Shown here: in pieces, positions 33,365 to 43,685 of the stretch
How the letters are laid out: every line of letters begins with the position of its first letter
Numbering within the stretch: position 1 is the first letter of the stretch
DNA from: Gymnopus androsaceus JB14
Lineage: Eukaryota; Basidiomycota; Agaricomycetes; Agaricales; Omphalotaceae
Length of the DNA stretch: 64,000 nt
Direction: 5' to 3'
Assembly: GCA_009733575.1 (NCBI GenBank)
Contig: ML769448.1
Coordinates: 62,001 to 126,000, forward strand
Position numbers and translations under genes: made by a program
The notes under the pieces: model-generated
Told to the model about the DNA's origin: nothing
The model's database searches: none
Seen by the model: only the letters and a program-made list of their open reading frames with translations

Positions 33365-33746
33365 GGTCAGAGCAAGGAGGAGATTGCGAAGAGAAAAGGC
33401 ACGCGTTGCCAAGGCACTGAGTCCCAATGGGAGGCATTTCCGCTTTGAGAATTATATTTATTTAAAATGATGGAGCTGTCAAAATTTCAATTTTGACAAG
33501 GATTTCCGAAAGCACTGTAAAATTCCCAGCGCTCCCAGAGCTCCCAGTGCTGGCCAGCGCTTGCCAGTGCTGTCAGAAATATAAAATCACATGTTATTTC
33601 CAAATAAGGTAATTTTGTGGCCTCTGGGAGCTTCTGGGAGCTCCCTCCTGCATTGGCCGGACCATCTGAGTGCTGGGATGCTGGAGCGCTGGGAGCTCTG
33701 GACAGTTTGCTCAAGCACTGCCCATGTCATACAGGTTTTGCTGATG

Positions 33747-34189
33747 TAATAGGTGCTTAAGGGACATAAGGCAATATGGGGGAATAAATACAATAGGAGG
33801 CCAAGAGATCTCACATGTGTTTGCATTCACCCAGCCTACACGCATATGCTTTTGATTATTCACATAGTGGCAGAAGTCTACCTGGGAAGGGGAATCAGCC
33901 CCTAAATCACTCACAGTGAAGTGAAACAATCAAAAGTTTGTTCATTGTGGAGTGCCTGTGTATATACAATATGTATTATTAGCCTGAACAGAAGAAGCCT
34001 TATATTTTCAGCATTCTTCTGGAAGAGGAAAGGAAAGTGATCACAAGTTTTACCTTGCTACCAAACCAATGCACCACAAGCTTGAACTTTCTAATACACT
34101 CGGTTAAGAGCGACCAGAATTGTTTGTTAATGCAATCAACCATTTGACAAAGTCGCAATGGTTGTAAGACCTTCATTGAACAGACTTGG
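33747..34189 (-). other. Decayed minus-strand sequence, possible retroelement
   Basis: Broken minus-strand frames (for example near 33711-33929) precede a GGCCCATAACC motif like the Copia LTR/primer-site junction. This could be the gag start of another Copia family. There is no diagnostic domain. Confidence 0.3.
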
Positions 34190-34400
34190 GGCCCATAACC
34201 TGTTGAACAGCAAGGTGAGACCAAATAATAAAATCACATTACTAACCAAGTGTAAGGCTTGAGGAAGGAAACAGTTGTAGGAGAGTTTAGTATTGTCTGA
34301 GAAGACAGTAAAGCAGTAGTATACAGAGCGATGGGGACTACAGGTAGACTACTACAGCTTATATAGTGTCTGTAAAACTATACAGTACCCTAAATCTAAT
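34190..34400 (-). repeat. Possible LTR fragment of a second Copia-like family
   Basis: The sequence GGGGCCCATAACC followed by TGTTGAACAGC mirrors the primer-site/LTR junction of the 22926 element, but the LTR body is different. The far end and any partner LTR are not visible. Confidence 0.35.
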
Positions 34401-34810
34401 GATAGGTACAGTATTGGTAAGTGTCCATGTGTACAATGATCCCTACAATGTGATGTATGTATATACATCAGCAGTTGATATCATAGCAATAATCACATGT
34501 ACGTAACTAGCGAATGACATTAATCAAATGATATCAATACATAGGAATATGATTTTGGTGATTGGTAAGCCAATGTTGAATATCATGGTACAAAGTACCT
34601 GATCATGTGTCCATGATTGCAAGTGTATCTTTCAACACAATCCAACCCATCACCTTTGGCCTCTGTGCCTTCATCCATATCTTTACCAATTTCTCACATT
34701 CCATCCTTGACCTGGGTCCATAATGTCACTGTGATACTGTAGGGCCTAGTCCACCGAACCTGCCACCTGGCCAGTGATCTTGCTTGCATGAGCAAAATGT
34801 GCATTGTCTG
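34401..34810. other. Non-coding stretch
   Basis: No gene or clear repeat boundary is seen; AT-rich. Confidence 0.3.
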
Positions 34811-34987
34811 CATCAGACAAAACCTGTATTTTTGCTTAAGGTCTCCAGAAAGCTACCAGAGCTTGACAGCTGTCAATCAAGCTGTCAAACTTCTCCGGAG
34901 AGCTCTGGAGCTCTCTGGAATTGGTACCCTTGCTCCAGAGATGCTCCAAATTTGGCTTCTCCAGCAAAAACACAGGTTTTGCTGATG
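34811..34987. mobile_element. 177-bp MITE, intact example of the CATC/GATG family
   Basis: TIRs CATCAGACAAAACCTGTA and the inverse of CATCAGCAAAACCTGTG extend over about 25 bp, ending in TTTTTGCT. TG flanks both sides (34809-34810 and 34988-34989). A TGACAGCTGTCA palindrome and CTCCGGAGAGCTCTGGAG words fill the interior. It aligns end to end with the MITE interrupted by Copia copy B. Confidence 0.85.
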
Positions 34988-35657
34988 TGGATTCCCATTG
35001 GGTTTTGTCACTGCACCAAGGTAGCATGTGCTCAACATCCACTTATATGATAGAGAAGAGAAAAAAATCAAACCGGTTAAGATTATAAAGGTATTAACTG
35101 GGTCAAGCATTCTCAGGACTTGTGAGGAGGTACTGTACCATTTTGATCGAGCGTTCAGTCATGTGTCATGGGCACCTCTGAACTGAACTAAAATCCACAT
35201 TCGTCATGCATTATATGGGCCTCTGAACTTGGGTGGAATTCATCATTTCGTGCATAAATAATCAAAATTTTCATTTCTTTTTGTTTGCAGCTGGCTTTTT
35301 TGCATGACACAGTTGCATTGGGTATCAAAGGAAGTTTATTATCCATTTCCCGGCTCACAACAAACTTTTAGTGCATGTTTCACTCTGAAAAAGTATCAAC
35401 TCAATGGTGAACTGAACTCAAAATTTTTTGCATTGGTGTCAATGCATCATGTGTCATCCTGGATGAATGCTTGATCAAAATGCTACACTAATAGGGACTG
35501 GGGGAGCACAGGAAAGAGGGAGAGAGGAGCGGGGGGAATGCGATTCCCTTTCTTACCACTGACAATACATCTCCACAACTTGGACTATTTACAGCCATGC
35601 CTAATACAGCCCTCATGGTTAGATGGGACTCCCCCATTGAGGTATCCCCAGGGAGCC
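34988..35657. other. Non-coding stretch
   Basis: No gene is seen. Short open frames have no domain. A purine-rich run (GGAAAGAGGGAGAGAGGAG) lies near 35509-35527. Confidence 0.3.
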
Positions 35658-36334
35658 CATCTGGAACTCGCTTTTTGCACCCTAGTAGACATGCACTAGG
35701 TAGTGCCGCCTAGTGCACCTAGTGCACCTAGTATTCCAATACCATCTCAGATGAATGTCAAATTCTCAATCTGGAAATCTGTGTTGTGACCTCAGGGTAA
35801 GTTGCATACACTACCTCAGGGTTCCTTCCCGCAAGTATGAAACACCTTGCATACCTCGCCATTTTCCAGCAAGTGCCTTCGCGAGTACTTAAACCATCAG
35901 TCTCCAAGGTCAAGAGTTGGACTTGTCTTTTTTTCCCTCAGTCCTCGATGCCCGGGTCCCTGTTTGTAACACTTCAATCTCATTCAGCACTACTCTCTTC
36001 GCTTTTGGTATTTACTATGATCATTTTAAATAATTAAGTACATACAGTGGATAACTGGAATAAAATTGTCTCTACATCCTCACTACTGTGCCCATTGAGC
36101 CATGCATTCAGCAAAGCGAGAAGGCTGAGAAGCGGGAATATTAAACAAGCCCCGAGAAGAGATTTTTGACATCTGCACATTGTATCAACCATCTCGGACA
36201 TACTTCCTAATTTGGTTAGATTATTGGTCTCGTAATCCACTGTGTAGTCCTGTGTAGTAGGGGGCCTAGCTAGGCGAACTAGGGCACTAGGTGCACTATG
36301 TAGTACTACATAGTGCTTGTGCGAGTTCCAGATG
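35658..36334. mobile_element. 677-bp inverted-repeat element with CATCTGGAACTCGC ends
   Basis: The left end CATCTGGAACTCGC is perfectly inverted at 36321-36334, and CC flanks both ends. Subterminal regions at both sides are filled with GCACTAGGTGCACTA-type words. There is no transposase frame. The CATC…GATG termini and 2-bp flank are like the shorter MITE family in this window. Confidence 0.65.
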
Positions 36335-36594
36335 CCTTACACTGCAGACAGGTATAAAAACATAAATAGATATGCTATAGAATATGTACAATACAACTAC
36401 ATATGACAGGAGTTCACAAACATATGCCTATGCACAACAGTGAATACTAAATGGGATTTTTTTAAATGCTCTTTCCTTTTCTCTGAAGTTCTTTGAGCTC
36501 TGTACAACTGTCCATAGCAAGTTATTAGAGACTGTGAGAGTGAGCCTCCCATGTCAGTCATTCATGGGTTCTTTATAGCACTCTATAGACTTCC

Positions 36595-36717
36595 ATAGCA
36601 GTCCATAGCAGTCCATAGCTCTGGACAGAGGATACCCTTGCTATGGGCTCTATGGGTGCTATGGGTGGCTAGACAGAACTGGGCAGTTCTATCCAGAACA
36701 CCCAGGTTTTGCTGATG
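36595..36717. mobile_element. Right part of a CATC/GATG MITE with CCATAG words
   Basis: It ends CCCAGGTTTTGCTGATG at 36717. The interior shows CCATAGCAGTCCATAGC followed by inverse GCTATGGGTGCTATGG words and a final GCAGTTCTATCC. I could not locate a matching left end. Confidence 0.5.
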
Positions 36718-36763
36718 TAGCCTATTAGCCAGATGTGGTGAGGAGGTACACTGGCAGCCAAAA

Positions 36764-37110
36764 CTGATGAGCCCCCCAAATCGGGAAGGTGGGCACTAAG
36801 ATGCTCAAAATTCTGTTGTCATTGTCGTCCTTTGCGATCAGCTCAACCGCTGACCTCAAAGTTACTTTAAAAATTATCTCCACAGTTCTCAAAATGTCTT
36901 TGGGGCTGTTGACAGTTGTTGCTCAATTTCAACCTTTCCGGTTGTTCTTTTCAGAATATGGGTACTTTAAAACATTCTACACTACTTACCCTATGTACAA
37001 TAGAATACACGAAATCTACACTCTGCATTGCTGCTCGCTATCCAGCGCAATGACGACGATTTTTCAGCGTTTTAGCGCCCACCTTGCCGATTTTTTGGGG
37101 GGTTCATCGG
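36764..37110. mobile_element. Fold-back MITE, about 347 bp
   Basis: The left arm CTGATGAGCCCCCCAAATCG and the inverse of the right arm CCGATGAACCCCCCAAAAAA stay similar for about 50-60 bp (GCAAGGTGGGCGCTAA region). There is no coding content. The exact ends are uncertain. Confidence 0.6.
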
Positions 37111-37204
37111 TTAGTGTAGCATGAAAGAACAAATTGATGCACAAAACCTAATTGGGACATTCTCACTAGATTGTTCTTTCGCTGCATGCCAACTCATTTA
37201 CATT

Positions 37205-37372
37205 GATCATGGAGTCCTTGAGCCAACACATTGAAAGGTCTTTTCAAGCAATTACTGTTATTTTTTCTTGAATTTAGGTTGAATTTGGAGACCTTGAGCC
37301 ATGCCTTTTCTATTCAAACCAATACAAATACAGCATGACTCAAACACTCAGTGGCTCAAGGACTTGATGATC
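37205..37372. mobile_element. Small inverted-repeat element, about 168 bp
   Basis: GATCATGGAGTCCTTGAGCC on the left is nearly inverted by GGCTCAAGGACTTGATGATC on the right. The interior repeats CCTTGAGCCA. There is no coding content. Confidence 0.5.
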
Positions 37373-37627
37373 ACCGTATAATTCAGAGCCTGAATTCGAT
37401 GCAAAGACAGTACTATGTCAGTGATGGCACAAGGATCGCGTAGCACAAACTAGGATAGATAGATATAGCGTTCAGCAGTACTTTATATGTACAAACAAAA
37501 AAGCGACCAAGAATCAAAGATAAATGAACTAACGTCCTCCGCCCTTAAACGAAAGCAAATAGCACTACCACCATGAGACCTAGAGCAGTCTCAAACTTGG
37601 AGAGTTCACAAACTCGAACCTCACTCA

Positions 37628-38944
37628 TTAATACCTCCTGTCTCTGTCCCTTTCGCGATCATCATACCTATCATACCTGTTGAAAAGATTCATCGCATCA
37701 GTAACTATTCCACCATGTAACGTACGAGATGTACGAAGGGGAATGCACCATACTCACCTATCATATCTATCATATCTATCTCCACGTCCACCGTAATCCC
37801 TATCCCTATCATCTCGTCTGGAGGGTCTACGGTCTCGGTCTCGGTCACGATCATCGTACCGACCTCCACCTCGACTTCCGCGGCGGTCATCGTAGTCAGC
37901 ACCTCGGTCATATCGACCGTCGTAGGGACGGGGTTCGTATGGACGTTCGCGGTCGCCTGAGGAAAGGTGATAAATAAAAAATGGACAAGCAAGAAATCAA
38001 CTACTTACCTCGTCTTTTGCCAGGTCCGTGATATTTTCCTGGAGTTGGCGTTCTTGCTCTTCCACGACGGGCCTAAAATCAATGAATGAATGAATACAAG
38101 GCAGGAAGAAATGGAAAGAGGTCGCACGTACCCTCGTAACAGTCATAACTTTGCCCATAAGATCAGCACCGTTGAGCGCAGTGATAGCAGCATCAGCCTC
38201 CTCTCTAGTTTCCATAGTCACGAAACCAAAGAGCCGTGATTCTCTAGTGTGCGGGTCGGTGACGACGCTTGCTTTTTGAACCTAGTAAACGGAAAGAGTA
38301 AGGATAAAAATAATTGAAACTGAGTTGAGATAGACGCACTCTGCCAACTTTGGCAAAAGTAGCCTCGAGCTCTCGAGTGTCAACTTTATGGCTGAGGCCA
38401 GATACGTGGAGATTATTGCCTGGGTTTTCGGCTTCTTCTGTTCCTCGGCGACTACAAAACACAAGTTGGTTTTTGCTTGTACTATATCACAAAAAAACGC
38501 ACCCTCTATCGCCAGGACTCCTGCTCCTACTCCTTCTGGGTGCTTCACTGGGTGCACCGTTGTTAGGCCCTCCCTGGAAATCATCGGTTGGAATACTTAT
38601 TCCAGCGGAGTTTCCTTGATCCTTTAGGTCCCAAGCTGAGAGAAGTGAAGAGGAAAGTCGTCAGGGTTGGAGGTTGAAATATTTTTTAGAAAATTTTCAT
38701 GGCGCGGGATCGTAGTTCGGAATCGAGGTCCAAAGTCGAAGATGAGATGAATCAAGTCGAAGAATCGAATGCGAAGGTTTTATTGTACAGACAACTCGGT
38801 CGAATTGGAAAAAAACTTTTGGTTTGGCCTTGAGCCGATATGATATGGTGCAGTGTAGAGTAGTAGTAAAAAGAGGTTGGAAGGAGCGAATTTCGAGTCG
38901 TTGCTGAGAGTTGTTGCTGACGCTGAGCACGTACCGTTATCCAT
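37628..38944 (-). CDS. RRM protein with SR and RD/RGG-like tails (Tra2-like)
   Basis: An RNA-binding protein, probably nuclear and acting in splicing. The start is a 10-nt exon (ATGGATAACG, 38944-38935) before a 299-nt intron with GTACGT donor. It then joins AWDLKDQGNSAG… in the exon from 38635. An SR stretch (RRSRSRSPGDR) precedes a single RRM with RNP2 NLHVSGL and RNP1 RLFGFVTM. A TPGKYHGPGK linker follows, and the tail is rich in RD, RY and RGG (GGGRYDDRDRDRDR). It ends RDRRY at 37628. All joins keep frame, so the gene looks intact. The layout (SR, RRM, then Arg-rich tail) resembles Transformer-2-type splicing factors. The tiny first exon means the start rests on one splice prediction. Confidence 0.85.
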
Positions 38945-39253
38945 CCCTTATAACCGTCGTCGGGGTGCTTGATGATGGTGGTTCGGAGAAAAGAGTTTTA
39001 GCGCTTAAACTTGGATCAAGCGCTTCAGCCTCGCGCCTTTATTATCAACTAGTTACTAGTAATTTCTTTTTCCTCGACGAGAACATTCCCTTCTTCTTTT
39101 CTCCGTTCTTCTTTTACAAGAAGCTTGACCGCAAGCCAATGTGACGAGCAATGGTCCGGATTATACCGCTCGCCGGAGTCGGGCCGCCCCGCTTCTGGAT
39201 CGCATAACATGTGGGGACCCCACTTTCATCCATCTTCTTCCGTTGCCCCAGAA

Positions 39254-41491
39254 ATGTCTATCAAGACAGATACCGCTGAGGTCTCTGAACACGAACACGT
39301 CCAAGTCCATCGTACAATAAGCGACGCGGACCTTATCGGGACACATTCTTTTTCCAAGAAACGCCTCTGGAACCGTGAACCGTTGGATGAGTTCTACAAG
39401 GAAGCTTTGGAGAAGTATCCAACGGAGGAAAGCATCGATCCAGCCCAAGAAATACGCGTCAGGAAGAAGATAGACCGGTTGATTATTCCTTGGTATGTTA
39501 TCTCGTCGAGACCAGAAAGCCGAGAGCTGATTTCTCGTTCTCCGTCTAGTCTCGCAGTGTGCTACGCGTTCTATTACATTGATAAGACGACTCTCTCGTA
39601 CGTGCTCTATCTGAGGCCACCAGCGTCTGTTCTCATCACTGGGCACTCCAAGTTATGCAGCCATCTTTGGTATCAAGACAGATCTCAAGCTCGAAGGAAC
39701 GGAATACAGGTACATATGCGTCTTTATCACATCCTCCTCCTCCTCAATATTCTACAGCTGGCTCTCCTCCATCTTTTACTTTGGCTGGCTCGCATGGGGC
39801 ATTCCTTCCAACCTACTCATGCAGCGATCACCGAGTGGAAAATACCTCGCAATTAACATCTTCATGTGGGGTGTTTTACTCATGTGAGGCTTGGGCTCTA
39901 ATCTGGCTTCATGGGACTCACTATTTACTAGGGCCCAAGCAGCTTCGCGTAACTTTACAGATCTGGCAGTTCTACGTATTTTATCAGGAGCATTCGAAGC
40001 TATTGCTGATCCTGCGTGCGTCATTTTTGAGAGCCCAAAGGCGTCACTAACCGTTTCTTAAACAGATTCATGCTCATTACTACCATGTTCTATCGACGAT
40101 CTGAACAACCATCTCGCATATCAATGTGGTATGCTGCAAACGGAGTCGGTGTGGCAGGAGGCGGACTCCTAGGTGGGTTCCTCATCGTCGGCGCCCTCTG
40201 TTTATCCTGGAGCATAGTCCTCTTTTTAATTCTGGACTCCTAGGTTATGGAATCGGTCAAATAAAAGGATCGTTACCAAGCTGGAAATACGAGTGCGTTC
40301 ATCGGCCGTTATTATCCCTAAACCGAGATTAATGCGAAACGCAGATTCCTCATCGTCGGCGCCCTCTGTGCAACCTGGGGCATAGTGCTCTTTTTCATTC
40401 TCCCCGACTCTCCCGCAACAGCATCTACGTTCACTAGGGAAGATCGTCTCCTCGCCGTGGCTCGTTTACGTGAAAATCAAACCGGGGTTGATAATAAGCA
40501 ATTCAAGTGGGATCAGTTTAGAGAGACTTTTGTCGATCCGAAGACTTGGTTGTTCTTTTTGCTGGGTCTGGTTGGAAACATTCCGAATGGGGGGATCTCG
40601 AATGCTAGTCCCCAGTCATTACGCCGAGTTTTACTGCGATTGCTGACTTTAATCTCGACAGTTTTCTACCCTTATCATCCAAGGATTAGGATTCGACACG
40701 CTTCAGACGACACTTTTGGGTATCCCTCAAGGTGCCTTGGTCTGTATCTGGATTGGATTGGGGTAAGTCCAAGTCTGTATGTATTACCTGAGGCCAAGTT
40801 ACTAATTTTCATCTTCCTCGCCAGCGCTGTCCTCAACGGCCGCCTCCCTAAAAATTCCCGGTCCCTAGTCTGTATCCTCTTCATGCTCCCTACTATCGCT
40901 GGTACACCTCGGCTTCCTCCTCGCACCGTCAAGAAGCTCACGCCGGTCGACTCATCTGTTACTACCTCACTGGGTCCTATCAGGCTTCATTTGTGCTGGG
41001 ACTTAGTATCATTACGAGTAACACAGCAGGACAGACCAAGAAACAGTTGACGAGTGCGTTGATCTGGTTGGGAGCTTGTGTCGGGAATATTAGCGGTACG
41101 TGTTCACATTGGGATCGAGTGAATTTTGCTCACCATGCGATGTATAGGCCCATTCTTCTACCTCACTGACCAAGCTCCAACTTACCGTCTCGGAATCGGT
41201 AGCATGCTCGTCAGCAACTGCATCGAAGTCCTCATCTTCATCGCGCTGAGGTTCTACCTTATCCGCCTCAACCGGAAGCGTGATAATGCTACTACTACTC
41301 CTTCTACTTCTACAAACTTGCCTGAATCTGCTGGAAGTACTATCAAGTTGAACCCGCGACATCCGAACGAAAATGAGACAGCATTTTCGGATATGACGGA
41401 TATTCAGAATGTCAAGTACGTGCTCCTACATATTCTAAAGATTCGGACTCGATATTCATTTACTGGTTACAGTTTCAGATATGTTTATTGA
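39254..41491 (+). CDS. MFS permease of the allantoate (DAL5-like) family, with frameshifts
   Basis: A membrane transporter with about 12 predicted segments, of the anion:cation symporter/allantoate permease group. The ATG at 39254 gives MSIKTDTAEV. The conserved KIDRLIIPW, CYAFYYIDKTTLSYA, FYFGWLAWGIPSN and GRTSWR-equivalent GSLPSWKYE regions follow, then FILPDSPATAS, NIPNGG, and a late SYQASFVLGLSIITSNTAGQTKK. About nine introns are needed; one (40173-40243) consists of a copy of the next exon. One intron near 40603-40660 lacks a GT donor (AAT|GCTAGT). Two extra bases, near 40909 and 40935, break the frame in an otherwise readable stretch. The 3' end NFRYVY is joined by a GTACGT…CAG intron. 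It is either a recent pseudogene or carries base errors. Confidence 0.75.
40173..40243 (+). other. Intron derived from a duplicated exon piece
   Basis: The exon ends GGACTCCTAG at 40172. The intron begins GTGGG, then carries 56 bases (40178-40233) that copy 40346-40401, the start of the next-but-one exon, with 6 mismatches and no gap. It ends with a second GGACTCCTAG (40234-40243). Splicing GT-AG restores …GGLLG / YGIGQ…; reading through gives a TAG stop. Confidence 0.85.
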
Positions 41492-41908
41492 TTGGACTGT
41501 CTGCTGAAATGGATTTTTGCGACTGTTAACGACTACTTTGATATGTTGACGATGCTTATGAAGTAAGCGAAAGTAAACTACTGTACAATAGGAATTTCGA
41601 ACGGATTTATTTGGCTGTAGTGTAATATATATCGTTTTGCTTGCTTATCTTGTATAATATGAAATGCGTGGCTGGAAATTATCTTTAGCTCAATAATTAG
41701 AGCGCAAGTCAACATTCTCGATGTCTCAAGCTCGAATTTTGTATGGATAAACTTATTATTCCCACAGGCCAAAGCGGCTTATACGAAGTCGAGAAGTGCT
41801 GTTGATGGCACTTTGGGGATTCAATAGTACAGGGCAGGCGTTCAAAGAGAATGATAATTGAATCTAAGAAGTTTGAGCATTATTCGAGCCATAATCAATC
41901 GAAATACA
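41492..41908. other. Intergenic region between convergent genes
   Basis: No gene is seen. It presumably holds the 3' ends of the MFS gene and SDR 1. Confidence 0.4.
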
Positions 41909-43192
41909 TCAAAAATACATTCCACCGTTGACGGATATCTGTAAAAATTCATCAGTTTCGTCATGATATGAGTACGTGAAAGCAAGTTTGTCCTAGAATA
42001 CGAACGTTCAGTCATTGGATGTGAGAATGATGTGATAGAAATACGGACCAGTGATGTAGTGAGGTTCTTTGGATGCCAGATATGAAACGACACTGGCAAT
42101 ATCTTCCGGTTGGCCCATTTCGGAAAAGGATGGCATCATGTTGAGAAGCTCGAGGGCCACAGTATTAGTACCTTGCATGATTAATTTGGGCATGACAATG
42201 ATTAAACGTACCGCGTTCATTGCTGGTGCCAGGGCAGGATCAACTCCATGTTTATATGGAGCAGTTATAAGCTTTTAGCGATGCTACGATTTCAGTCTAT
42301 TTCCACTCACATATTGGACTCTCTGTAGGGCCTATACTCGGAAGAAACCATCAATTCTCAGCATTCATTAGACCTAGTAGATACGTATGCGTTGACTGTG
42401 ATACCATATTGGCCAAGTTCCAAGGCTAGATTAGCACAGAATTGTCATTCTCTTTCGCGTCCGTATGCCGGTGGAAAGATACATACCCGCAGTCTGTGTC
42501 AAACCGCGTACAGCGAGCTTTGACGCGACATATGTACCGAGATGCGTTATGCCTGTTTGAGTGTTCAGTACGTTGATTACGGTGAAAGAACACTCTGCTT
42601 ACCTTGCTTTCCGGCAAGCGAAAATGCGCCAATTATTCTGCCTCCGGGAGTCGGGACGCCCCTGCTTTATCATTTCTAGTGCGGCATATTTATAGCAGAG
42701 AAAGGTCCCTTTAGCATTGATTCCAAGGGCATTATCCCAGTCTACAACGGCTATAAAGCACAAGTACTTAGGCTGTCAGGATTTAATAATGAGCATGCCT
42801 TTGAAAGAAAATGCTTGCTTGTCGAGATAATGGTAGTATTGGGGGCACCAGTACCTGCATTGGCAACCATCTGCAGATGTCGAATGGATAATGACCAACG
42901 TTTATATAAGAGGCACAAAACTTACTACATCCAGACCTCCTAGTGTTTTCGAAGCAGATTCTACCATTCTTTCCACATCCTCTTCCTTACGGACGTCTCC
43001 AAAAACCACACACGCCCCGTGACCGAATTTCTTTTCAATCTCTTCAGCCAGGCTTCCAAGTTGTTCCCGCTTGGTCGCAACGTCGTTCAACGCGTGCTTG
43101 AACCCATCCGAAGCCAAACGGGCGGCAATGACCTTTCCAATTCCTTGAGAAGCGCCGGTTACGAGGGCTACTCCGAGGGACTTTGCGGTCAT
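41909..43192 (-). CDS. Short-chain dehydrogenase (SDR 1), one frameshift
   Basis: A classical NAD(P)-dependent SDR. The Rossmann motif TGASQGIG is near residue 12, then VANAGTGAP, a serine region, the catalytic YVASK and a final SVNGGMYF. The first exon reaches GGLDV. Several small introns follow, in the same positions as in the other copies. It is the most diverged minus-strand copy of the array. Near 42646-42656 extra bases (CCCGACT) between QGR and GGRIIGA break the frame. The family resembles diacetyl/acetoin or butanediol reductases, but the substrate is unknown. Confidence 0.7.
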
Positions 43193-43685
43193 GGTTGTTG
43201 AAAGTGGTGTGGAACTTAAAGGCTGTAAGAAGGAGGGGGTCGAAATGAGCAGCATGCATCGCACTGGGACTTTCTGGATTTCTGAACTTGTTATTTCTGA
43301 ACTTGATTGTTGTCCTTGATCACGCTGCAATTAGCTGGTGTGGAGCTGGCGGCCTCTGGGCCAGAGACTCGCTACTCAGATAGTACTAGGGTCGGGGTGC
43401 GGCGTTTCGCTTTCTGGGTGGCGCGTAAAGTAATAAGAGGGCAGTAGTTCGTTACAGCCTGCGTGTAAAAGAAGAAGTTATGTACAGGTCCTTCGAGGCG
43501 CAGGGGATCCGTACTTACAATCGACTCCTCCCTGAGCGCACATGTTCTGTATGCGAGATTTCCAATTTTTTCGATTCAATGACACCCGAACTGTGACACT
43601 ATGCAAAAGGATCTGGACTTCGACATGAAGACTCGAGAGTCGACTTTATTCAGCAAAAATCTCAATACATAAAATAGCCTTTTTT

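Larger units (their letters stand above)
29986..33517 (+). mobile_element. 3.5-kb Tc1/mariner element with an accessory AT-hook gene
   Basis: TIRs of about 85 bp start CAGCGCTTTCGGAAATCC on the left and CAGTGCTTTCGGAAATCC (inverse) on the right, with TA at 29984-29985 and 33518-33519. They contain an internal palindrome TCAAAATTGAAATTTTGA. Inside, two convergent genes share the element: a DD34E transposase on the plus strand (30220-31351) and a multi-exon AT-hook protein on the minus strand (31511-33364). Simple Tc1/mariner elements carry only the transposase, so the second gene is unusual. Confidence 0.85.
29938..33746. mobile_element. CATC/GATG MITE split by the two-gene mariner
   Basis: The left end CATCAGCAAAACCTGT at 29938 and the inverse ACAGGTTTTGCTGATG at 33731-33746 are flanked by TA on both sides (29936-29937 and 33747-33748). 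The right part (33520-33746) holds GCTCCCAG / CTGGGAGC words instead of the CTCCAGAG words seen in the copy at 34811. Without the mariner the MITE would be about 275 bp. Confidence 0.75.

Noticed and set aside
36789..37124. 111-codon frame between the MITEs
   Set aside because: It overlaps the fold-back MITE arms and has no independent support.
39161..39646. 161-codon antisense frame opposite the MFS gene
   Set aside because: It lies wholly opposite coding exons and an intron of the MFS gene; it is a shadow frame.
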